Below are positions 49,695-58,110 of a stretch of DNA of 64,000 bases, piece after piece. This stretch comes from Lacihabitans sp. CCS-44 (lineage in GTDB: Bacteria > Bacteroidota > Bacteroidia > Cytophagales > Spirosomataceae). The stretch spans positions 62,001 to 126,000 of the forward strand of contig NZ_RJUE01000053.1 in the NCBI RefSeq assembly GCF_024343735.1, read 5' to 3'. Numbering within the stretch: the stretch's first letter is position 1; each line of letters opens with the position of its first letter. The notes under the pieces are model-generated. The model ran no database searches, was not told the DNA's origin, and saw only the letters and a list, made by a program, of their open reading frames with translations. The position numbers and the translations under genes are program-made.

Positions 49695-51035
49695 TTATTG
49701 TTTTATTAATTTTCCGTGTGCTTTATCCAAATCTACTTTGGCTATAAGCACGTCATATAATGCACTGAAATAATTGTTTTGAGCTTGTTTCAAGTCCGAC
49801 TCAGCGTTTACAATCTCCAAGTTTGTTCCTAGGCCTTGTTGGTATTTGATTTTAGTAACTCTCACAACTTCCTCAGCCAAATCCATGTTACGTGTTTGGA
49901 TATCCAATGCCTCAAAACCGTTCTTAATATTGATTTTTGCTTGCTCGTTCTCAAGTTTGAATGACTCCTTCAGAATCTCAACTCCATTATCAATTTTGAT
50001 TACGTTTAATCTTTGACGTTCGATCTGAACCTTTCTCACTCCCGAATCATAAATTGGAATTCTAACTCCCAACGTAAGAGCCGACGAACCGAACCATTTT
50101 TCGAAAGGATTAAAAACGGTATTACTGTGACCAGCACCCAAACTACCACTAAATGAAACCGAAGGAAATACGCCTTTCTGCATTCTTTCTACATTTAAAA
50201 GTGTCAGTTTTTTTGATGTCTGGAGTTGTAAAAACTCTATCCTATTTTCAGGATTAACCTCTTCGCCAACCAGATTTCTGAGGATTTTCACGTCGTCGTT
50301 GTTCAGTTTTTCTTTGAGAGTAATACGGGCGTCTTGTGGGTAAGACATCTGAAACTTCAACAATTGGTAAGTCAGGCTTATCAAGTTATTGAGTTTTTGT
50401 TTTTCGGTGATGAGATTATTTCGTTGAACATTCAATCTGTCGACATCAATTTTCTCCACAAATCCTTGTTTCAGGTATTGTTCCGTCTGATATATGGCCG
50501 AGTCCATTCTAGAAATATTCAGATCCAAAATCTTAGCCCTTTGCTCAGCTACCAGAGCTGAATAATAAGCCTTAATGACATTCTCTGCCACAGTAACCTT
50601 AGACTTAGTTAAATCTTGACTTGCCATTAATCTGTAAGTATCCGCAGCTCTTAAACCAACCAACCAGCTTGCATCAAATATCAACTGATTAACACCAATA
50701 CCCGCCTGGCCACCCCAAGGCACACCAAACTTAAACTTTACCACCTCACCTGGAGCCGCCTCTGGGTTGAAGTTTTTAGCATCAATCAATTGGGTTGGCA
50801 CAATTGCATTGTAAGTATAGCCAAATTGCCCATTGATTTGCGGCATACCCGCATATTTAATCTCCTTTATCTGCAACTCAGCATCTTGAGTACCTATTAT
50901 TGCATTTTTTACATTCGGGTGGTTTTTTGTAGCATAATCCACCGCTTCCTCTATCGAAAAGGCAGACTGTGCTTGGGCATTTGTTGCAATCAAGATCGCC
51001 ATAAATGCCAGTAGTAATAGTTTTGTTTTTTTCAT
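49695..51035 (-). CDS. TolC-family outer-membrane efflux protein
   Basis: The 446-residue protein has a signal peptide (LLLLAFMAILIATNAQA) and two-repeat TolC architecture: FSIEEAVDYATKNHPNVKNA near the start and then long helices with VNAESDLKQAQNNYFSALYD near the end. It forms the outer-membrane channel of the tripartite pump. It starts five bases after the TetR stop. Confidence 0.93.
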   Translation of the reverse strand: MKKTKLLLLAFMAILIATNAQAQSAFSIEEAVDYATKNHPNVKNAIIGTQDAELQIKEIKYAGMPQINGQFGYTYNAIVPTQLIDAKNFNPEAAPGEVVKFKFGVPWGGQAGIGVNQLIFDASWLVGLRAADTYRLMASQDLTKSKVTVAENVIKAYYSALVAEQRAKILDLNISRMDSAIYQTEQYLKQGFVEKIDVDRLNVQRNNLITEKQKLNNLISLTYQLLKFQMSYPQDARITLKEKLNNDDVKILRNLVGEEVNPENRIEFLQLQTSKKLTLLNVERMQKGVFPSVSFSGSLGAGHSNTVFNPFEKWFGSSALTLGVRIPIYDSGVRKVQIERQRLNVIKIDNGVEILKESFKLENEQAKINIKNGFEALDIQTRNMDLAEEVVRVTKIKYQQGLGTNLEIVNAESDLKQAQNNYFSALYDVLIAKVDLDKAHGKLIKQ

Positions 51036-51040
51036 AAATA

Positions 51041-51637
51041 TTAAATTGCTAAACGTGTTTTTTCGTAAATTTCTAGTCCTTTTGTGGTAACGATTCCCCG
51101 CATAAAATGGTCTATGCTTTCTAGCTGTACATTGAGGAGATTATAACTACTAGGTGGAAAATATTCTATATTGAATGCCAGATCTACAATTTCTACCCTG
51201 AGTTTGGCAAGTATGTCTACGTCGATATCAGGTCTGTAGAGCTTTTGACTTATGCCGTTTGAGAGGTTTCTTTTCACAATTTCCAAAAAACCTTGTTTAA
51301 ACTCCACATACTTTGCCCAAGACTTCGGGTGGTATTTCTTCATGTCATAAAACAGTACAGCGTTTACGTTTTGGAGCATTTCTCGCATCATCTTGGTAGA
51401 GTTTATCATCTCTTCTATCGGATTCTGCGATTGCTCGTATATGAGTTCTGTTTTGCACATTTCGCTGCTTAAAGAATGCGAGGTCACTTTCTCTACTAAA
51501 TCGTCCTTATCTGTAAAATAATGGTAAATAGTTTTTTTAGAAATACCCAGCTCCTTGGCAATGTCGTCCATAGTAACGCTTCGGATTCCGAAACGAAAAA
51601 ACATAGACTCTGCGGTATCAATAATTCTTTGCTGCAT
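51041..51637 (-). CDS. TetR family regulator of the pump operon
   Basis: The 198-residue protein has a N-terminal TetR helix-turn-helix (VTMDDIAKELGISKKTIYHYF) and a C-terminal ligand domain. It is the first gene of the unit and precedes tolC by five bases, so it most likely represses its own operon and is released by a substrate of the pump. An inverted repeat just upstream (51655-51678) is a candidate operator. Confidence 0.92.
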   Translation of the reverse strand: MQQRIIDTAESMFFRFGIRSVTMDDIAKELGISKKTIYHYFTDKDDLVEKVTSHSLSSEMCKTELIYEQSQNPIEEMINSTKMMREMLQNVNAVLFYDMKKYHPKSWAKYVEFKQGFLEIVKRNLSNGISQKLYRPDIDVDILAKLRVEIVDLAFNIEYFPPSSYNLLNVQLESIDHFMRGIVTTKGLEIYEKTRLAI

Positions 51638-51654
51638 ACCGATGAAAACTTAGG

Positions 51655-51678
51655 AAACTTTCAAAAGGTTCAAAGTTT
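51655..51678. promoter_or_regulatory. Candidate TetR operator
   Basis: AAACTTT and AAAGTTT are inverted around a 10-base spacer, 17 bases upstream of the tetR start. The size and position suit a TetR dimer site. Confidence 0.35.
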
Positions 51679-51890
51679 TTATTATTTTTTTTAGACACAA
51701 TTATCGTGCAATTTTATACCTATATCTTGAATCCGAAATCAGAAATATATAAAAGGCTAATTTTCAGGCGTAAATGGTTGATGTTTCAAAATCAGAATTT
51801 TATCCAAATATTTATTAAATGGTACTATTTAAAGATATTATTAAATTTATCTAAAGAATAACATTCCTAAAAGCATCCAGAATCTGTCAA

Positions 51891-51922
51891 TTTGCCATTA
51901 CCACGATTTAGAATTAATTTTG
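51891..51922 (+). promoter_or_regulatory. Promoter of pyrD
   Basis: TTTG (51891-51894), a 20-base spacer, and TAATTTTG (51915-51922). The TTG start of pyrD is 22 bases downstream, so the leader is very short. Confidence 0.65.
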
Positions 51923-51944
51923 TCAATTAAACCAATCAAAAATC

Positions 51945-52973
51945 TTGTCGCTTTACAAAAATCTCGTTTTTCCTGTTCTTACCAAGTTTGACCCTGAACG
52001 AATTCATTATTTTGCAATGGATTGTTTGAGTTTTGTTTGCAAAATCCCGGGAGTAAAAAATATTTTAAAGGGCAATTTAGAAGTAAAATCTGCGAGTTTA
52101 CATCGTAATTTTTTAGGTTTAGATTTCAAAAACCCTGTAGGATTGGCGGCTGGTTTTGACAAAAACGCTCTTTGGATAGACGAATTGGATTGTCTAGGCT
52201 TTGGATTTATAGAAATAGGTACTGTTACACCAAAGCCCCAAGATGGCAACCCAAAACCGCGACTATTCAGACTAAAAAAGGACGAAGCCCTTATAAACCG
52301 TATGGGTTTTAACAATGGTGGTGTGGAAGAAGTGGTTAAAAATCTGAAAAAGCGAAATTCTAAAATAATTGTTGGTGGAAATATTGGTAAAAACAAATTG
52401 ACCGAAAACGAAGATGCTCTTAGCGATTATTTGATTGCCTTCAAAGGATTGGCTGATCATGTCGACTATTTTGTGGTGAATGTCTCTTCGCCAAATACAC
52501 CGGGACTTAGGGATTTACAAGAAAAAGAACCGCTAAAGAAAATACTCGCTGCATTACAATTAGAAAACCAAAAGCACAAAAAACCAGTTTTACTTAAAAT
52601 AGCTCCCGACCTCACAGATTCTCAACTCGATGACATTGTGGAAATAGTAACAGAAACTGGAATTGCCGGCGTAATAGCCACAAATACCACTTTGTCGAGA
52701 GCCAACTTAAAAACAGACAGCACTGAGGTAGAAAACATTGGAGCTGGGGGATTATCAGGCAAACCATTAAAAAATCGTTCAACTCAGGTAATCAAATATT
52801 TAAGCCAAAAAAGCGGTGGTATGTTTGGCATAATTGGTGCAGGAGGAATATACAATGCCGAAGATGCCAAAGAGAAACTTGAAGCCGGTGCAAGTCTGGT
52901 GCAAGTATACTCGGGATTTATTTATGAAGGACCAGCAATAGCAAAAAATATCAATAAAGAACTAATACAATGA
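51945..52973 (+). CDS. pyrD: Dihydroorotate dehydrogenase (quinone), class 2
   Basis: The protein is 342 residues from a TTG start. An in-frame stop at 51915 and no other ATG or GTG leave TTG as the only fit, and the N-terminus [20 protein letters not shown] aligns with the class 2 membrane-associating helix. Core motifs: [48 protein letters not shown] (catalytic Ser), and IGAGGI at the FMN site. It makes orotate and passes electrons to menaquinone. The stop overlaps ubiE by four bases. Confidence 0.95.
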   Translation: MSLYKNLVFPVLTKFDPERIHYFAMDCLSFVCKIPGVKNILKGNLEVKSASLHRNFLGLDFKNPVGLAAGFDKNALWIDELDCLGFGFIEIGTVTPKPQDGNPKPRLFRLKKDEALINRMGFNNGGVEEVVKNLKKRNSKIIVGGNIGKNKLTENEDALSDYLIAFKGLADHVDYFVVNVSSPNTPGLRDLQEKEPLKKILAALQLENQKHKKPVLLKIAPDLTDSQLDDIVEIVTETGIAGVIATNTTLSRANLKTDSTEVENIGAGGLSGKPLKNRSTQVIKYLSQKSGGMFGIIGAGGIYNAEDAKEKLEAGASLVQVYSGFIYEGPAIAKNINKELIQ

Positions 52974-53695
52974 GTGTAGTACCCTACAAAGATAGTAACG
53001 ACAGCAAAAAAGAACAGGTAGCGGACATGTTTGACAGCATATCTGGTAAATACGATTTTCTGAATAGACTGCTAAGCGGAGGTGTTGATATTTATTGGAG
53101 AAAAAAGGCCCTCGGTATGATAAAAGACCGAAAAAACGATTTGGTATTGGACATAGCAACAGGTACGGGCGACCTGGCCATTGAAGCCAATAAAATCTTG
53201 AAAGTTGATAAGATTATTGGGGTTGATATTTCTGAAGGAATGCTCAATGTTGGCAAAGAGAAAATCAAAAAACTTGGATTAAGCAACAAAATAGAACTTC
53301 AGATGGGCGATTCGGAGAAATTGCTCTTCAACGACAATACTTTTGATACCGTCATCGTTTCTTTCGGTGTAAGAAATTTCGAGAATTTATTGAAAGGACT
53401 CACAGACATGTGCCGTGTTTTAAAACCAGGCGGCACTTGTTTGGTAGTAGAATTCTCAAAACCGGCTAGTTTTCCATTTAAACAATTCTATTGGTTTTAC
53501 TCTACTAAGATTTTACCTATAATCGGCAAATTGGTGTCAAAAGACAGCTCGGCATATAGTTATTTGCCCGAGTCTGTTAAAGCCTTTCCTGATGGTAAAG
53601 CCTTCTTAGATGTTTTCGAACAGGCAGGTTTCAAAGAAACCTCCGCAAAAACCCTTACATTTGGTATATGCTCAATATATTTAGGAAAGAAGTAA
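52970..53695 (+). CDS. ubiE: Demethylmenaquinone methyltransferase
   Basis: The 241-residue SAM-dependent methyltransferase contains the UbiE/MenG signatures: [40 protein letters not shown] (SAM site), [11 protein letters not shown] and FSYLPES-like [15 protein letters not shown]. It makes menaquinone by C-methylation of demethylmenaquinone. It overlaps pyrD by ATGA and porT by 28 bases. Confidence 0.95.
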   Translation: MSVVPYKDSNDSKKEQVADMFDSISGKYDFLNRLLSGGVDIYWRKKALGMIKDRKNDLVLDIATGTGDLAIEANKILKVDKIIGVDISEGMLNVGKEKIKKLGLSNKIELQMGDSEKLLFNDNTFDTVIVSFGVRNFENLLKGLTDMCRVLKPGGTCLVVEFSKPASFPFKQFYWFYSTKILPIIGKLVSKDSSAYSYLPESVKAFPDGKAFLDVFEQAGFKETSAKTLTFGICSIYLGKK

Positions 53696-54381
53696 TAGTA
53701 GTAATAGTCCTAGCAAGTTGGACAAATTTCGCATTTGGTCAAATTCAGACCAAATTTCAGCCAAATTACGATAACAAAAAGGTACATTTTGGATATTTTT
53801 TGGGCTTGGCCAGTACACATTATAAAATAAAGTTCAACAATTCTTATCTGGCTGATGTAAACAATGGTAAAGTGTATGCCATCAGCTCACCTACTTCAAC
53901 AGGCATTAAAGCAGGTGGTTTGGTAAATATTTACATCAACGACTACCTTGATTTTAGGTTTTCTCCACTTTCGGTAGCTATTTATTCCAGAAAACTTTTA
54001 GAAAACGACAGCTTAGCCCACAATCAAGAAGATAAAGCGTGGTTTGAGATACCTGTTCAACTCAAGTACAAGTCGGAGCGAAGAAACAACTCACGAATGT
54101 TTGTATTTGCTGGATTAAAATATGGCTTTGAAACTAATGTCGTGAACAAGAAAAACAATATCACAAAAGTGGACAATTTTACCACCAAAACGAGTGATTT
54201 TTCGGTAGAATATGGGATGGGCTTGGAGCTTTTCAGAGAGTATTTTAAAGTTACTCCAGAACTTCATTTTTCACACGGTATAAAAAACATGATAAATCCA
54301 GGTGGAAATCGCTCGAGTTTCCTGAGTTATGTAGATAAATTAAAAACACACTCTGTTACGCTGTATATAGTGTTTCAATAA
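53668..54381 (+). CDS. porT: PorT-like outer-membrane protein of the type IX secretion system
   Basis: The 237-residue protein has a signal peptide ([17 protein letters not shown]) and then a porin-type beta barrel: VHFGYFLGLASTHYKIKF, GGLVNIYINDYLDFRFSP, FEIPVQLKYKSER and YGMGLELFREYFKVTPELHF. It lies directly after ubiE, the location of porT in many Bacteroidota, where PorT is essential for type IX secretion and gliding. The start overlaps the end of ubiE by 28 bases. The stop overlaps the convergent cutC by 26 bases. The name rests on fold and context; no motif is unique to PorT. Confidence 0.82.
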   Translation: MLNIFRKEVIVVIVLASWTNFAFGQIQTKFQPNYDNKKVHFGYFLGLASTHYKIKFNNSYLADVNNGKVYAISSPTSTGIKAGGLVNIYINDYLDFRFSPLSVAIYSRKLLENDSLAHNQEDKAWFEIPVQLKYKSERRNNSRMFVFAGLKYGFETNVVNKKNNITKVDNFTTKTSDFSVEYGMGLELFREYFKVTPELHFSHGIKNMINPGGNRSSFLSYVDKLKTHSVTLYIVFQ

Positions 54382-55120
54382 CAGCCTTGGCTTGTTTTAT
54401 TAATTCTAGGTCTGCTTCATAGTTCAAATATTCGTCTGCGTCTTTGTCTCCCATGTTTATATTTGGATTTCTAAAAGTCATTTTGCTTGAGAAAGATTTT
54501 TTTGCTGAAAAATGAAATGCGTCTAAATCTGCTGTAGCTATTTCTAGAATATTTGTCGGCTTTACACCACTGCCAGCCATTATGTTTATTCTGTTCGAAG
54601 CTATCCCTTTGTATTCTTTTAGGTTGGCTACTCCTTCAATAGCTGTTTGATGCTGACCCGAAGTGAGGATATTTTCTATACCCAGCGAGATGAGTTGCTC
54701 AATAGCCAAATGTGGATTTTTGCACATATCAAATGCCCGATGAAACGTAACTGGAAAATCCCCTATGGCTTCGAGCAATCTTGCGTTTGTTGCCAAATCT
54801 ATGTCGCCGTTAGGAGCAAGTGTCCCAATCACAAAACCTGCAGGCTTGTATTCTTTCAGAATTTTAATGTCAGTAATCATCTCTTGGAGTTCGTAATTGT
54901 GGTAAAGAAAATCGCCACCTCTAGGCCGAATCATGACATAAGCTGGAATAGAAATTTCATCCACTACGGACTTCAAAAGCCCCACACTGGGCGTGGTGCC
55001 GCCTTCTAGCAAACCTCCACAAAGTTCTATTCTGTCAGCTCCTCCTTTTTCTGCGTTTTTGCATGATTTCAGACTAAAACAACATATTTCTAAAAGTTTT
55101 TTTTTGGCAAAATTTGTCAT
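54356..55120 (-). CDS. cutC: CutC family protein (copper homeostasis)
   Basis: The 254-residue TIM-barrel protein fits CutC: LEICCFSLKSCKNAEKGGAD, RIELCGGLLEGGTTPSVG, YVMIRPRGGDFLYHNYE, GFVIGTLAPNGDID, and FHRAFDMCKNP. It was first linked to copper tolerance, although the exact reaction is unclear. The end overlaps porT on the opposite strand. Confidence 0.95.
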   Translation of the reverse strand: MTNFAKKKLLEICCFSLKSCKNAEKGGADRIELCGGLLEGGTTPSVGLLKSVVDEISIPAYVMIRPRGGDFLYHNYELQEMITDIKILKEYKPAGFVIGTLAPNGDIDLATNARLLEAIGDFPVTFHRAFDMCKNPHLAIEQLISLGIENILTSGQHQTAIEGVANLKEYKGIASNRINIMAGSGVKPTNILEIATADLDAFHFSAKKSFSSKMTFRNPNINMGDKDADEYLNYEADLELIKQAKAVIETLYTA

Positions 55121-55231
55121 TTATAAAAATTTAAGATGCTGAAAATTAGACTAATAGCACGAATTAGCCTTTTTTTTGGGAATTTATGACAATTTTTTTT
55201 ATTAATTACGTTTTACTGTCAAAGTTTTTTA

Positions 55232-55239
55232 TACTTTTG
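55232..55239 (+). promoter_or_regulatory. Probable -7 box for the DUF2795 gene
   Basis: TACTTTTG (TAnnTTTG), 42 bases before ATG 55282. No good upstream TTTG. Confidence 0.5.
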
Positions 55240-55281
55240 CAGCCAAATTTAAAAGGATTTTTAACTAAAACGAGTGGGAAT

Positions 55282-55503
55282 ATGTACTGGACACTAGAAC
55301 TTGTTTCTTATTTGGAAGACGCCCCATGGCCAGCAACTAAAGACGAATTGATAGATTTTTCTATAAGGTCAGGAGCTCCAAATGAAGTGATTGAGAATTT
55401 GTCAGAATTGGAAGACGATGGTCAGCCTTACGAAAATATCGAAGAGATATGGCCGGATTATCCAACCAAAGAAGACTTCTTCTTTAATGAAGACGAATAT
55501 TAA
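55282..55503 (+). CDS. DUF2795 small acidic protein
   Basis: The 73-residue protein starts at ATG 55282. An in-frame longer version (from 55186) would begin upstream of the promoter box at 55232, so it is rejected. It opens MYWTLELVSYLEDAPWPATK and contains DELIDFSIRSGAPNEVIENL, ending with aspartate- and glutamate-rich DFFFNEDEY. This is the DUF2795 helical pattern, found in Bacteroidota and other groups as a single small gene with no known function. It has its own terminator. Confidence 0.85.
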   Translation: MYWTLELVSYLEDAPWPATKDELIDFSIRSGAPNEVIENLSELEDDGQPYENIEEIWPDYPTKEDFFFNEDEY

Positions 55504-55527
55504 GCGTATTCTCTGATTTAATAAAAT

Positions 55528-55554
55528 AAACACCTCCAATCGGGGTGTTTTTTT
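55528..55554 (+). terminator. Terminator of the DUF2795 gene
   Basis: Stem AAACACC / GGTGTTT with a short central part, followed by a run of T. Confidence 0.8.
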
Positions 55555-55570
55555 TATGATTTCTGTTTAG

Positions 55571-55578
55571 TATATTTG
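55571..55578 (+). promoter_or_regulatory. Probable -7 box for the AlbA_2 gene
   Basis: TATATTTG fits TAnnTTTG. It overlaps a TTG codon (55576) that would otherwise be read as the start, so ATG 55600 is preferred. Confidence 0.5.
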
Positions 55579-55599
55579 AACAACAGAGCCTATAAAATC

Positions 55600-56268
55600 A
55601 TGACTATAACTAAACACTTCGAAAGACCTGAACTAAAAACCCTGAGGCAGTTGGTCAGACAAGGAGAAGGGCAGCATCTTGAATTTAAACTAAAAAGTAA
55701 TCATCCAGACAAAATAATGAAAGAAGTGGTGGCATTTGCCAATTCTGATGGAGGGAAATTGCTAATTGGAGTGGCAGATGATAAAGAACTTATTGGCCTG
55801 AAGTATCCTGACGAAGACGAGTATATTATCTCTAAAAGCATTGAGAAATTTATATTTCCTGAAGTAAACTATAAGCTGGAAAAAATCAGACTTGAAAATG
55901 AAAAAGAAGTACTTGTCTATGATATATTGGCTAGCGAAAACAAACCTCACTGTCTTGATTTAAATGGAATTCCAGACGAACGTAAAATATTTGTCAGAAG
56001 TGCAGACAAGTCGATCCAAGCGAGTAAGGAAGTTAAAGAAATTCTAAAAGGTAAGAAAAAAGACAAAGGTTACAAATTTGTTTACGGCGAAAAAGAGAAT
56101 TTGTTGATGAAATATCTTGATCAGAAAAAAGAAATAACAGTCTCGAAGTTTTGTGAAATAGCTGAAATCCCTAAAAAAATTGCCAGCAGAACTTTGGTTT
56201 TACTTGTATTGGCAGGACTGCTAAAAGTTAATCCCAATGAGATTGAAGACACTTTTTCTATGATTTGA
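55600..56268 (+). CDS. AlbA_2 (Schlafen-type ATP-binding) domain protein
   Basis: The protein is 222 residues from ATG 55600. Residues about 10-130 form an AlbA_2 domain: LVRQGEGQHLEFKLKSNHP, KEVVAFANSDGGKLLIGVAD, EVLVYDILASENKPHCL and RKIFVRSADKSIQAS. The C-terminal part (about 150-222) looks like a winged helix (EITVSKFCEIAEIPKKIASR). Such proteins are thought to bind nucleic acid and control transcription; the AAA-type nuclease of human Schlafens is absent. It is monocistronic. Confidence 0.85.
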   Translation: MTITKHFERPELKTLRQLVRQGEGQHLEFKLKSNHPDKIMKEVVAFANSDGGKLLIGVADDKELIGLKYPDEDEYIISKSIEKFIFPEVNYKLEKIRLENEKEVLVYDILASENKPHCLDLNGIPDERKIFVRSADKSIQASKEVKEILKGKKKDKGYKFVYGEKENLLMKYLDQKKEITVSKFCEIAEIPKKIASRTLVLLVLAGLLKVNPNEIEDTFSMI

Positions 56269-56298
56269 GCAGCAAATCATTTGCCAAGGCCACAAATT

Positions 56299-56331
56299 TT
56301 AATACAAACTTAACAATTTCATAACATTGAT
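56299..56331 (+). promoter_or_regulatory. Possible Pho-box-like direct repeat upstream of the porin
   Basis: TTAATA (56299), TTAACA (56310) and ATAACA (56321) recur at an 11-base spacing, like PhoB/PhoP boxes (TTAACA-type repeats every 11 bases). It lies 111 bases before a phosphate-porin-like gene. Confidence 0.35.
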
Positions 56332-56441
56332 AATTTAGTGGTGCCGCTAATTATTGTGAATTTTGCAGCATAATTATAAATAGCTCTAAAATAGCAGTTT
56401 ATAATTCGGAGTAAATTCCGAAAAATTACCAATAAGAATCA

Positions 56442-57629
56442 ATGAGAAAAACAGTATTCACGACAATCTTTGTCGTTGCGTATGCATATGCCTTTGCACA
56501 GACAAAACCCGCAGAAGTTTCACCAAAAAAATGGTTTGAAAAGATTCAATTAAGAGGCTATGCACAACTCCGCTATAACCGTCTTTTCGAAACAAACCCA
56601 GCACTCAAATGCGACCAATGTGACAAATCCCTAGGCGAGAATGGAGGTTTTTTTCTTAGAAGAGGCCGATTGATACTTTCCGGAGACATTTCAGATCGTC
56701 TTTACATATATATACAACCAGATTTCGTGTCTAGTCCGAGCTCCACTTTTCAGCACGCTTTTCAAATAAGAGACGCTTATTTTGACTTAGCCCTAGAGAA
56801 AAATAAAGAGTTCAGAATCCGACTGGGACAGAGCAAGGTACCTTATGGATTTGAAAATATGCAGTCTTCACAGAACAGATTGACATTGGATAGAAACGAC
56901 GCCCTCAACAGTGCGGTATCTAACGAACGCGACCTTGGTGGGTTCTTTTATTATGCCCCAAAAGAAATCAGATCGAGGTTTTCGTCGTTGGTAAGTACTG
57001 GACTTAAAGGAAGCGGAGACTACGGAGTTTTTGGGTTCGGTTTTTACAATGGTCAAACAGCCAATCGTGAGGAACTAAACAATAATCTACACAAAGTTGC
57101 TCGATTAACCTATCCGTTCAAATTAAAAAACGGCCAGTTTATTGAAGCCAGCGTTCAGGCTATTACTGGTAAATACACCATAGCTACTTCGACAGGCAAC
57201 AAGTTGACATCCAACACTTTTGATGACAAACGTATAGCAGGCAGTTTAGTAATCTATCCTCAACCGCTCGGTTTTCAGGCTGAATATAATGTAGGAAAAG
57301 GGCCGGAGTTTGATCCAATAGCAAAAACTACGACTCTACAGAATCTCAAAGGCGGTTATGTGCAAACTATGTATAGAATCAAAAAGGAGAAGTACGAAAT
57401 TATTCCTTTCATAAAATATCAGTACTATAATGGTGGCAAGAAATTCGAAATAGACGCTCGAAAATATATAGTAAAGGACATGGAAATAGGAGTAGAATAT
57501 CAGGTCAAAAATTATTTTGAATTGGTAGCACTTTATATGATTTCGGATAGAACTTTTGAAGATTATACGAAACCAGTAAATCATCAAAAAGGTAATACCT
57601 TGAGACTTCAGGCCCAGTTTAACTTTTAG
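56442..57629 (+). CDS. Phosphate-selective porin-like outer-membrane protein (OprO/OprP family)
   Basis: The 395-residue protein has a signal peptide (TVFTTIFVVAYAYAFAQ) and a porin O/P barrel: IQLRGYAQLRYNRLFETN, FLRRGRLILSGDISDRLYIY, FQIRDAYFDLALEKNKEFRI, RLGQSKVPYGFENMQSSQNR, and the C-terminal NTLRLQAQFNF ending in Phe. A CDQCD pair in the first loop is unusual. Members take up anions such as phosphate. The possible Pho box upstream fits, but specificity is not shown. Confidence 0.85.
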   Translation: MRKTVFTTIFVVAYAYAFAQTKPAEVSPKKWFEKIQLRGYAQLRYNRLFETNPALKCDQCDKSLGENGGFFLRRGRLILSGDISDRLYIYIQPDFVSSPSSTFQHAFQIRDAYFDLALEKNKEFRIRLGQSKVPYGFENMQSSQNRLTLDRNDALNSAVSNERDLGGFFYYAPKEIRSRFSSLVSTGLKGSGDYGVFGFGFYNGQTANREELNNNLHKVARLTYPFKLKNGQFIEASVQAITGKYTIATSTGNKLTSNTFDDKRIAGSLVIYPQPLGFQAEYNVGKGPEFDPIAKTTTLQNLKGGYVQTMYRIKKEKYEIIPFIKYQYYNGGKKFEIDARKYIVKDMEIGVEYQVKNYFELVALYMISDRTFEDYTKPVNHQKGNTLRLQAQFNF

Positions 57630-57637
57630 TAAAATAC

Positions 57638-58009
57638 TCAAGAAAGACTAAAATGTGGATTAAAAATCAAGCCGATGATGTTTTCCCAAGGGTCTTTAAG
57701 CGATGCCACGATTATGCCTCCACCCACTTCGGTGGGTTCTTCGTGAGGCTTTGCTCCCAAACTTATCAGCGTTTGAAATGATTCAGAAACATTTTCTACT
57801 CCCCAATACGTAATAACCGAGTCTGCCTTTTCTGAGCTTTGCAACCCTTCCTCTGGCTGTAAGCCCAACTCATAGCCAGCCACATTGAAGCCCACATAAA
57901 ATGGTTCATCAAAATAAGGATCAAAATCTAAAAAGTCCACATACCATTTCTTCGCCTTTTCCATATCTGATACTTTGTATATGGTTGTTCGTAAACCAAG
58001 GATTTTCAT
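57638..58009 (-). CDS. VOC family protein
   Basis: The protein is 123 residues from ATG 58009; a longer version from 58096 adds 29 residues with no family similarity. It has ILGLRTTIYKVSDMEKAKKW, YVDFLDFDPYF and the ending GGGIIVASLKDPWENIIGLI, the two half-modules of the glyoxalase-type fold. No substrate can be named. It is convergent with the porin gene, eight bases apart. Confidence 0.83.
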   Translation of the reverse strand: MKILGLRTTIYKVSDMEKAKKWYVDFLDFDPYFDEPFYVGFNVAGYELGLQPEEGLQSSEKADSVITYWGVENVSESFQTLISLGAKPHEEPTEVGGGIIVASLKDPWENIIGLIFNPHFSLS

Positions 58010-58110
58010 AATTTTCAAATTTAAGATTTTGTCAAAAGTATTGAAAGAGTGGTTTATTTCTATGCTATTCTGAGTTTTGCTAAAAAAAACACCCAAGATA
58101 AAACAAACAA

